From: JAEXOD01 sp963663265
GTDB lineage: Bacteria > Bacteroidota > Ignavibacteria > Ignavibacteriales > Melioribacteraceae
Direction of reading: 5' to 3'
Assembly (NCBI GenBank): GCA_963663265.2
Contig: CAXXXM010000001.1
Coordinates: forward strand, 1 to 64,000
DNA length: 64,000 nt
Of this stretch, positions 57,170 through 64,000 are shown in pieces. The first letter of the stretch is position 1; each line of letters begins with the position of its first letter. Position numbers and translations under genes: made by a program. Under the pieces are notes generated by a model. The model saw only the letters and a list, made by a program, of their open reading frames with translations. It searched no databases and was not told the DNA's origin.

Positions 57170-58504
57170 TTGGACTTAACTGAAACCTATATAGAAAAAT
57201 ACGAAAAAATAATTGATTCGGTTGAATTAATTAAGATAAACGGCAAAGTTACTGATGTAATTGGGCTGGTTATTATTTCGATAGATCCAAATGTTGCAAT
57301 AGGAGAAATATGCCAAGTTGTTGATAGAAACGGCAGAGAAGTGTGCAAGAGTGAGGTTGTAGCTTTTAGAGAAGGGAAAGTGTTATCTATTGCACTTGGT
57401 GAAGTTGAAAATATTTCTCCATCGTGTAATATTTGTGCAACCGGAAAAACTTTGATGATAGGTGTTGGGAATGGGCTGTTGGGTAGAGTAGTTGATGGTT
57501 TTGGTGTTCCAATGGATGGGAAAGGTGATATTAAGTATGATTCTTATAAAAATGTTTATAGAGATCCACCAAATCCATTAGAAAGGCAAAGAATATCGGA
57601 TCCTTTACAAACAGGAGTTAGATGTATTGATGGTTTGTTAACTACCGGAAAAGGACAAAGAGTTGGAATATTTGCTGGTTCGGGAGTTGGAAAAAGTGTA
57701 ATGTTGGGAATGATAGCACGTAATACTAATGCAAATGTATCTGTTATAGTGTTGGTGGGAGAGCGTGGAAGAGAAGTTAGAGAGTTTATAGAAAAAGACT
57801 TGGGTGAGGAAGGATTAAAAAGGTCGGTTGTGATTGTTGCTACAAGCGATAAACCAGCATTAATGAGAATTAAAGCAGCATTTATTGGTACTACAATAGC
57901 AGAATATTTTAGAGATCAAGGTTTGGATGTTGTTTTGATGATGGATTCTGTAACTCGTTTTGCATTGGCACAAAGAGAAGTAGGATTAACCATTGGCGAG
58001 CCTCCTACAACAAAAGGTTATACACCTTCTGTATTTGCCTTACTTCCTAAGCTGCTTGAAAGAGCCGGTACTTCAAATATGGGAACAATAACGGGATTTT
58101 ATTCTGTTCTTGTTGATGGAGATGATATGACAGAACCAATTGCCGATGCAGTTCGTTCTATTTTAGACGGGCACTTTGTATTGTCAAGAAAACTTGCAAA
58201 TAAAGCCCAATTTCCTGCAATCGATCCTTTGCAAAGTGTAAGCAGAGTAATGCCCGATATTGTAAGTAATGACCATAGATTAAGAGCTATGAGTTTTAAG
58301 GAAATTCTGCAGACTTATTATGAAGCAGAAGATCTAATTAATATTGGAGCTTATGTAAAAGGGAGCAACCCTTTAATTGATCATGCTTTGTCAAAAGTAT
58401 CAGCCTTACGTGCTTACTTAAAACAAGATATGTTTGAGAAAGCAACTTTTCAAGATTCGGTAAATAAGCTGAATGGAATAATTGAAAAACCATTGACGGT
58501 GTAA
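57170..58504 (+). CDS. fliI: Flagellar export ATPase FliI
   Basis: 444 aa, the normal length, from a TTG start 3 nt after fliH with GGGAAG upstream. Walker A is GIFAGSGVGKSVMLG near residue 162-176. SVIVLVGERGREVREFIE is the F-type ATPase GERxREV motif with the catalytic Glu. Walker B is DVVLMMDSVTRFALAQRE. GEPPTTKGYTPSVFALLPKL and GDDMTEPIADAVRSILDGH complete the FliI signature. It powers flagellar type III export with FliH and FliJ. Confidence 0.97.
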   Translation: MDLTETYIEKYEKIIDSVELIKINGKVTDVIGLVIISIDPNVAIGEICQVVDRNGREVCKSEVVAFREGKVLSIALGEVENISPSCNICATGKTLMIGVGNGLLGRVVDGFGVPMDGKGDIKYDSYKNVYRDPPNPLERQRISDPLQTGVRCIDGLLTTGKGQRVGIFAGSGVGKSVMLGMIARNTNANVSVIVLVGERGREVREFIEKDLGEEGLKRSVVIVATSDKPALMRIKAAFIGTTIAEYFRDQGLDVVLMMDSVTRFALAQREVGLTIGEPPTTKGYTPSVFALLPKLLERAGTSNMGTITGFYSVLVDGDDMTEPIADAVRSILDGHFVLSRKLANKAQFPAIDPLQSVSRVMPDIVSNDHRLRAMSFKEILQTYYEAEDLINIGAYVKGSNPLIDHALSKVSALRAYLKQDMFEKATFQDSVNKLNGIIEKPLTV

Positions 58505-58508
58505 TTAG

Positions 58509-58946
58509 ATGTCTAAATTTCAATATAAGTTTGAAACAATAAAAAAAGTTAAGCAGATAGTTGAAAAAAAAGTTCAAAAAGAGATTGCTGTAATTGAACT
58601 TGAAATTGATAAGAAAAAAAATAGTATTGAGGCTTTGCTTTTAGAAAAACAGAATACTTTAGCCGAGTATAACAAAAGGACTTCATTAAAGATATCTGAA
58701 ATACAATTTGTCAGTAATTTTGAGAAGTATATTGAAAGCAAAATTGAAGAGATAAAAGAAGAGATTAATAAATTAGAAATAGTTAAAAATCAAAAAACAA
58801 TTGAATTAACTCAAAAATCGAAAGAAACTAAGATGTTTGAAAAGTTGGAAGAAAAACATTTTAATGAGTATAATATAGATTTGAATAAAACGGAACAAAA
58901 AGAAATAGATGATATTGCAAACAAAAAATTTTCGCGAGGCGAGTAA
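58509..58946 (+). CDS. fliJ: FliJ-like flagellar export stalk protein
   Basis: 145 aa, almost entirely a coiled-coil hairpin rich in Lys and Glu (FQYKFETIKKVKQIVEKKVQ at the start, as in FliJ; EEIKEEINKLEIVKNQKTIE). Sequence conservation in FliJ is low. The call rests on the fliI neighbour, the size and the FKFxxVLxxR-like opening. It links the FliI hexamer to FlhA. Confidence 0.82.
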   Translation: MSKFQYKFETIKKVKQIVEKKVQKEIAVIELEIDKKKNSIEALLLEKQNTLAEYNKRTSLKISEIQFVSNFEKYIESKIEEIKEEINKLEIVKNQKTIELTQKSKETKMFEKLEEKHFNEYNIDLNKTEQKEIDDIANKKFSRGE

Positions 58947-58949
58947 TTA

Positions 58950-59552
58950 ATGAAAAATTTTATTGCTTATTTTTTAGCATTTTTAATGGCGTTTTTAGGT
59001 GTTACCGGCTTGTTATATTTTGCAAGTTCGCATTATAAAAACATCTTTAAATTTGATTTTACAACTAATGTTCCTCCCGAAAAAGCTGTTAAAAAAGTGA
59101 CCTTAAAGGTAGAAGATTACCAAAAAGTAAGAAATTTTATTAGAGAAAAATTTACAGCTGAAATTGTTGACAGTATAAAAAAAATGTATTGGGAAAATAA
59201 AACAGATACGGTTTTTCAAGTAATTGTTCAAGACCCAACATTAAATAAAAACTTAACTGAGGCTAACAAAAAGAATGATGAGTTGCTAAAACAACTTGCT
59301 AATAAAGAAGAAGAATTAAAAAAGATAAAAACTCAAAGTATTGCTAAACCTGACAGTATATATAAGGAATGGTTGAAACAGACTGTTAAGCTATATGAAA
59401 CGATGGATGCAAAACAAGCTGCTCGTGTGATTGCTGATTTGCAAGAAAATGTGGCAAGAGATTTGATATATACAATGAAAAAGAAGAAAGCAGCGGAAAT
59501 TTTAACTAATATGTCAATAGAAAAAGTAACAAGAATAACCGGAGTTAAATAA
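58950..59552 (+). CDS. MotE-like (MgtE-N/FlbB-related) flagellar protein
   Basis: 200 aa. N-terminal membrane helix (residues about 2-26, FIAYFLAFLMAFLGVTGLLY). A coiled coil follows (NKKNDELLKQLANKEEELKK). A C-terminal MgtE-N-like domain has LYETMDAKQAARVIADLQEN and KAAEILTNMSIEKVTRITG. MotE-type proteins are periplasmic and help stator assembly. Found between fliJ and fliK in many flagellated bacteria. The membrane helix orients the rest to the periplasm. The next start follows the stop without a gap. Confidence 0.8.
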   Translation: MKNFIAYFLAFLMAFLGVTGLLYFASSHYKNIFKFDFTTNVPPEKAVKKVTLKVEDYQKVRNFIREKFTAEIVDSIKKMYWENKTDTVFQVIVQDPTLNKNLTEANKKNDELLKQLANKEEELKKIKTQSIAKPDSIYKEWLKQTVKLYETMDAKQAARVIADLQENVARDLIYTMKKKKAAEILTNMSIEKVTRITGVK

Positions 59553-62500
59553 ATGATATTTAATCCTTTATTTATAGAAAAATCTTCAAATTCAGGGAGC
59601 GTTTCGGTAGCCAAGAACCCAAAGATATCAGGGGCAAGTTATTTGTTTAATGACATTATAAATGTTTTAACAAATAGTGATGATCTTGGTAAATCTGCAA
59701 AAGCCGGTAGTGCTTTTAAAGCATTTGGACAAGAGTTTGGAGAAAATGAAGGGATTGAGTTAAATTTATTACAAACGGCTGAAATTGATTTAGAAACTCA
59801 TAAATCAGGAGATGTTAAAAAATTTGTTAAAAATTTGTTGGCTTTGTTAGGAGATAATTCGTCTGATGAGGTTGAAAGTTCCGATAATATAGTTGTTGAG
59901 ACAAATGGACAAAAATACGTTGTTGATAATAGCAAACTAAATGAAATGTTAGAAAGCATTATTGGACAAATAAAATTTGTAAGTAACAATACTGCTAAAG
60001 TTGATTCTAATTCAACACCTATTACTGCAAACCAATTAGTTAACATACTTAGCGAAAATAAAGGGCTGGTTATATCGATTTCGGATGCTGACAAAATAGC
60101 GAGTTTCCAAATTGTTAATGATAGTCAAGCAAAAGATAATGAATTGTTTTCAGGTGATTCAAAAAATAATAAAACCGCAAATGGTTTTATTGTGAAGTAT
60201 ACTGAAAGTAAAGTTAATCCAGCTGATGAAAATATTGTTGCCGGTTTAGCTTTAGCTTATACTGGGAATCCAATTTCTACTTCAGTTAACAATATTGTTG
60301 CAGAACCCGAAAATACTGAAGATATTAAAAATAACGTTGCCTTTTACAGTTACAATCATACTAACGAACAAGAATCAAATGGTATTAATCCTTTTATTGC
60401 AAAAAGCAAGTTGGCTAATATTAGTCAGATGACTGATGGTGAACAACAGAATAAAAGTGTAATTAATAAACCGGAATTAAAAGCTGAGAATGAACCGAAG
60501 AATGATATTGCGGAAGAGCTAAATAGTTCAGTAGTTTCTGATTCAGCTGTAAACTCGAAAGATACTCTAAGTGAAGATATTACGAAACAAAATAAATCCG
60601 TTAATAAAAAATTAAATAATATTGGATTAAAGTTAAATACTATTGGTGAGCAGATTAAAGAAACAAAAAATATTTATGCATCAATTGATAATGTAGCTCC
60701 AAGTAAAACGGTAGAAACAATTGAACCACTATTAACAAATGATGCTCAATCAGAAAAAAATATTGTTGAGCCAAGTGTTGAAAAAGTTGATGAAAAAGTT
60801 AATAGCAATACTACAACAGTAAATACTAAAAGCCAGACTGAAACAATAAGTAATACTGAAAACAAAGTGTTGAATGCTGAGGATAGTAAAAATATAGGAC
60901 AAACTACAACCTCTACTGTTGAAATTAATCAACCAGCAACTTCTAAACAGTATAATGTAAAAGATGATAATCCGGTTTTAAATAATACATCAATTAATGT
61001 TGACGTTAACAAAGGAAATAAAAATGAGGTTTCTCCAAACTTTTCAACAACTTTAAATGATACTCAAAAAAAGAATACTGATAACGTCAAACAGAATAGT
61101 GTTGAAAAACCTAATAATTTTAATGAACCATTAAAAACTGAAAAGAATAATAAAGAAGAGTTTATTAATAAAACGGTCGATATTCTAAATACTGCCGACA
61201 CAAATGAAAGTAAAGAAATTATTAGCGACTTAAAAAATGGAGAAGTATCATTTAAGTCTGATGGAAAAGATACAACATTAAAACAGCAAAATGTAAATGC
61301 TCCTGTTAGTGAAGATATTGATATTGAAAATAAATTAACTGATAATAAAACGATTGAGATTAATAAAGAAAATACTTCTGCTCCAAAAAATCAAAACGAA
61401 AATGTTGAGTTGTCTGTTAAAGAAGAAGTTAAGAAAAACTCTCAAACTTTAAATGTGGCTGCTGAAACAGAAGGCGGTAATAATAAAGAAAAAAATAAAG
61501 TTGTTGATGAAATTGTTGTTGATAAAAAAGAAAACATTGAAACAACTATTAAATCAAACTTTGTTGTAAGTGATGATAATGTGGTAAAAGAGAGTACTGA
61601 TAATGCCGTTAAACAAAAATCAGTTAAAATTGAAAATGTTGTTGATAACAAGATTCCATTACAAGATGAAAATGTAATTGATGAAAAACAGAGTGTTAAT
61701 TTTAAAGAAAAACCTCATGTAAATACAACTCAAAACTCTGAATTGCCAAAAGATATAAATGTTGAAAAATTGATTGACGACGAACCGGTAATAAATAAAG
61801 AAAGTTATATATCTAAGGCGGAAGTTAAGACCTCACAACCGGAGGTTGATATTTCTAATACGGAGAAAAGTCCTGTTGCTGGGGAAAATAATGTAAAAGA
61901 GAATGTAGTAGATAATCTTAGCAAGGTAGTTTCGACTGATAAAAGTTTTGATAATATTACGCCACAAATACATAACGAAAAAACCATTGGTAACTTGAAC
62001 CCACAGGTGAAAGATACTGATACATTAAAAGCCGATATTTCACCAGAGGGGAATAAACAAGTAAATACTCCAACTGATGTGGAAAGTAAACAAACAGTTG
62101 TAGAAGAGGCTAAACCCGAAACTATTAATGTAAAACAAACAAATGATTTGAATAGTGTTGCTGAGGAAAGTGACAAATCGGTAGTTGTTGAAAGCCCTAA
62201 ACAATCAAATGTTGAAATAAAGTCAACAAGTGATACTAATACGTTAAAGAATATAAAATCTGTTGAAGATGTAAAAGTTAACAATACAATAAATAGTACA
62301 TTAGATAATGATTCTAAACTATCAAAAGCCGAAATAAAAACTGATGTACAATATAAGCCAAAAGTTGAAAATAATAATGTTTCAATTCCAATAGAAACTG
62401 AACCTGTTGCTGATAATAGTAGTATACCGGTTGAAAAACCAATAACTACTCCTGAAAATTCTAAGTTGCCATTGGATAGTTTTAATAATGCTGAGGATAA

Positions 62501-64000
62501 TAAAAAAGTTGATCCCGTTTTTACATCAAAAAGTAACTTTAATGAAGTTAATAATGAAATTATAAGTGAAAACAAACAAGAGCCGGTTACTGAAGCAATT
62601 CCAAAAGCTAAAGTAAAAGAAGAACCAAAATTAAATTTGGGAAATGCTCAAACTCCAAATACTAAAGTAGAAGAACCGGTAATAAAGAATGCAACCCCTG
62701 AAGTGTCTACACAGAAAGTTGAGTTAAAAGAAGAACCAAAAGTAAATTTGGGAAATATTCAAACTCCAAATACTAAAGTAGAAGAACCGGTAATAAAGAA
62801 TGCAACCCCTGAAGTGTCTACACAGAAAGTTGAGTTAAAAGAAGAACCAAAATTAAATTTGGGAAATGCTCAAACTCTAAATACTAAAGTAGAAGAACCG
62901 GTAATAAAGAATGCAACCCCTGAAGTACCTTCACAGAAAGTTGAGTTAAAAGAAGAACCAAAATTAAATTTGGGAAATGCTCAAACTCTAAATACTAAAG
63001 TAGAAGAACCGGTAATAAAGAATGCAACCCCTGAAGTGTCTACACAGAAAGTTGAGTTAAAAGAAGAACCAAAAGTAAATTTGGGAAATATTCAAACTCC
63101 AAATACTGAAGTAGAAGAACCTGTGATAAAGAATGAATCAACTTTAACAAGTGAATTAAAATCAATAGTTGGTGATAAAAAATCACCTGATGTTGAATTA
63201 AATTTAAAGAACAATGATGTTAAAGAAACCAGGGAACCGTTTAAGGTTAGTACCGCTTCAAAAAATAACCAAAGCGTTTCAATAAATACAAAAATAGATT
63301 CTTTAGTTAATAAAGCTATTGATAAGGGTGTTACTACATTCACGTTACATCCTTCTGACACAAAAATTACTAACCAAACTATTAATGTAAATAGTAAAAT
63401 TGATAACTTGACTGAAAATCAGGCTGATTATTCCAATGTAGAAAACATCACTGACGGGTTGACAGAACCAAACTTAAATCTTAATTCAGAATCTAAGTTT
63501 GAAAAGAACGTTGTTGATGATAAAAAAAGAACTATTGATATTAACAACGCTCAACACGATAAAAAACAAACAATTGATGAAAATGCCTTTGTAAGAAATA
63601 CAAATGCTAAAAATAATAACGAAACCATAGTTGGTAATAATACTAATAAGGCTAAAGCAAAAGCTGAAGAAGATGATCCAGTTAAAGCAGAGAATGTTGT
63701 AAGTGTTAAAATTAAGCGTACAGTTAAAAATGTTGTTGAAGGAACACCGGAAAATCGAGCTGCCGAACCTGTAAAAGCCGAATCGGAAAAAAGCACAACT
63801 AAAACATCGGAAACCACAACAAAAACTGAAATTAAAGCCGAAAACTTTACAGTAAACTCTGAATCATCCAAACAGAGTAACAATAGTTCTTCCAATTCCG
63901 AATCCAGAGAGCATGAGGAAAGCAAGCATACTGTTGGTATGAAAATTGGTGAAGTTGAAAATAAGGAAAAGAAAATATTTGACGATATTTTAGTTAAACA
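59553..64000 (+). CDS. fliK: FliK-like hook-length control protein, giant and repeat-bearing, 3' end missing
   Basis: Open from ATG 59553 to the window edge: over 1480 codons with no stop. The start follows directly on the MotE-like stop, and the place after fliJ is that of fliK. The sequence is Lys/Asn/Glu/Val/Thr-rich, with almost no Cys or Trp, like FliK N-terminal rulers. A 37-residue unit (EEPKLNLGNAQT and on) repeats about 4.7 times (62619 onward). The C-terminal substrate-switching domain, if present, lies beyond the window. Typical FliK is about 400-600 aa, so this would be at least 2.5 times longer. The identity rests on synteny and composition; another exported or adhesin-like protein is possible. 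Confidence 0.75.
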   Translation, partial: MIFNPLFIEKSSNSGSVSVAKNPKISGASYLFNDIINVLTNSDDLGKSAKAGSAFKAFGQEFGENEGIELNLLQTAEIDLETHKSGDVKKFVKNLLALLGDNSSDEVESSDNIVVETNGQKYVVDNSKLNEMLESIIGQIKFVSNNTAKVDSNSTPITANQLVNILSENKGLVISISDADKIASFQIVNDSQAKDNELFSGDSKNNKTANGFIVKYTESKVNPADENIVAGLALAYTGNPISTSVNNIVAEPENTEDIKNNVAFYSYNHTNEQESNGINPFIAKSKLANISQMTDGEQQNKSVINKPELKAENEPKNDIAEELNSSVVSDSAVNSKDTLSEDITKQNKSVNKKLNNIGLKLNTIGEQIKETKNIYASIDNVAPSKTVETIEPLLTNDAQSEKNIVEPSVEKVDEKVNSNTTTVNTKSQTETISNTENKVLNAEDSKNIGQTTTSTVEINQPATSKQYNVKDDNPVLNNTSINVDVNKGNKNEVSPNFSTTLNDTQKKNTDNVKQNSVEKPNNFNEPLKTEKNNKEEFINKTVDILNTADTNESKEIISDLKNGEVSFKSDGKDTTLKQQNVNAPVSEDIDIENKLTDNKTIEINKENTSAPKNQNENVELSVKEEVKKNSQTLNVAAETEGGNNKEKNKVVDEIVVDKKENIETTIKSNFVVSDDNVVKESTDNAVKQKSVKIENVVDNKIPLQDENVIDEKQSVNFKEKPHVNTTQNSELPKDINVEKLIDDEPVINKESYISKAEVKTSQPEVDISNTEKSPVAGENNVKENVVDNLSKVVSTDKSFDNITPQIHNEKTIGNLNPQVKDTDTLKADISPEGNKQVNTPTDVESKQTVVEEAKPETINVKQTNDLNSVAEESDKSVVVESPKQSNVEIKSTSDTNTLKNIKSVEDVKVNNTINSTLDNDSKLSKAEIKTDVQYKPKVENNNVSIPIETEPVADNSSIPVEKPITTPENSKLPLDSFNNAEDNKKVDPVFTSKSNFNEVNNEIISENKQEPVTEAIPKAKVKEEPKLNLGNAQTPNTKVEEPVIKNATPEVSTQKVELKEEPKVNLGNIQTPNTKVEEPVIKNATPEVSTQKVELKEEPKLNLGNAQTLNTKVEEPVIKNATPEVPSQKVELKEEPKLNLGNAQTLNTKVEEPVIKNATPEVSTQKVELKEEPKVNLGNIQTPNTEVEEPVIKNESTLTSELKSIVGDKKSPDVELNLKNNDVKETREPFKVSTASKNNQSVSINTKIDSLVNKAIDKGVTTFTLHPSDTKITNQTINVNSKIDNLTENQADYSNVENITDGLTEPNLNLNSESKFEKNVVDDKKRTIDINNAQHDKKQTIDENAFVRNTNAKNNNETIVGNNTNKAKAKAEEDDPVKAENVVSVKIKRTVKNVVEGTPENRAAEPVKAESEKSTTKTSETTTKTEIKAENFTVNSESSKQSNNSSSNSESREHEESKHTVGMKIGEVENKEKKIFDDILVK
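62619..63136 (+). repeat. 111-bp tandem repeat (37-residue unit) in the fliK-like gene
   Basis: Exact period of 111 bases: units begin with GAAGAACCAAAA at 62619, 62730, 62841, 62952 and 63063. The first four are complete. The fifth diverges after about 75 bases. Differences are few. Units 2 and 5 share KVNLGNIQT, units 1, 3 and 4 share KLNLGNAQT, and units 3 and 4 share TLNT; unit 3 has VPSQ in place of VSTQ. The period is a multiple of 3, so copy number changes keep the frame. Confidence 0.95.

Noticed and set aside
62619..63136. Regular repeats as a CRISPR array
   Set aside because: The period of 111 is in frame, units are near-identical along their whole length and there are no unique spacers.
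61442..63925. Long minus-strand open frames opposite the fliK-like gene
   Set aside because: The plus frame is open throughout and follows the flagellar operon; the minus frames are Ser/Thr/Phe/Val-rich shadows of a Lys/Asn/Glu-rich gene.

Overview
The window comes from one AT-rich bacterial chromosome. It starts inside a 16S rRNA gene and ends inside a very long flagellar gene. The 16S and 23S text, the small flagellin, the Bacteroidota-type AMP nucleosidase and the mix of sigma-54/sigma-28 flagellar control with TPR-rich glycosyltransferases suggest the FCB group, most like the Ignavibacteria/Chlorobi side. This is an inference from pattern, not from a tree. The 16S 3' end keeps the CCTCC anti-Shine-Dalgarno sequence, and many genes have a recognisable GGAGG- or AGGTG-type site.

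Layout. (1) 1-4506: rRNA operon 16S - tRNA-Ile(GAU) - tRNA-Ala(UGC) - 23S - 5S, with a long-range processing stem around the 23S gene and a terminator after 5S. (2) 5091-31238: a sugar-modification island, all on the + strand. It holds large multi-domain enzymes that join TPR repeats, GT2, GT4, GT10 and GT9/GT41-like glycosyltransferases, SAM methyltransferases, a polysaccharide-deacetylase domain and an alpha/alpha-toroid domain. It also holds sugar-nucleotide genes (UDP-galactopyranose-mutase-like flavoprotein, TIM-barrel isomerase, SDR epimerase, HldE-like kinase/nucleotidyltransferase with swapped domain order, GmhA-like isomerase), a TPR-only protein made of five copies of one module, and an EamA transporter. 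(3) 31329-34584: ferrous iron uptake, with a membrane-anchored DtxR-FeoA-FeoA fusion and a FeoB split into a GTPase and a permease. (4) 34585-38523, minus strand: MORN-repeat protein, TauE/SafE permease, a frame-broken membrane protein, a secreted small protein, AMP nucleosidase and a PAP2 phosphatase. (5) 38778-42531: late flagellar genes fliC, fliS, fliD, a small coiled-coil ORF and flgM, behind a sigma-28 promoter. (6) 42674-44757: a histidine kinase / NtrC-type regulator pair (FlrBC/FleSR-like). (7) 44861-51897: a chemotaxis operon with HEAT-repeat protein, cheR, two cheY, cheZ, cheA, cheB and a small ORF; cheW and receptors are absent here. (8) 52306-64000: a sigma-54 promoter followed by flgB, flgC, a small ORF, fliE, fliF, fliG, fliH, fliI, fliJ, a MotE-like gene and a fliK-like gene of more than 1480 codons that carries a 111-bp tandem repeat.

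How the parts fit. The kinase/regulator pair probably activates the sigma-54 promoter of the basal-body operon. FlgM probably holds sigma-28 until the hook is complete, after which fliC is expressed from its sigma-28 promoter. The sugar island lies close to the flagellin gene, so flagellin glycosylation is an attractive role for it, but a surface polysaccharide is equally possible.

Points for a second look: the giant, repeat-bearing FliK; the modular TPR/GT/methyltransferase proteins and their five-module TPR partner; the membrane-tethered DtxR-FeoA2 regulator with split FeoB; two otherwise conserved 16S sites that differ here; and two genes whose 5' ends are broken at poly(A) tracts.
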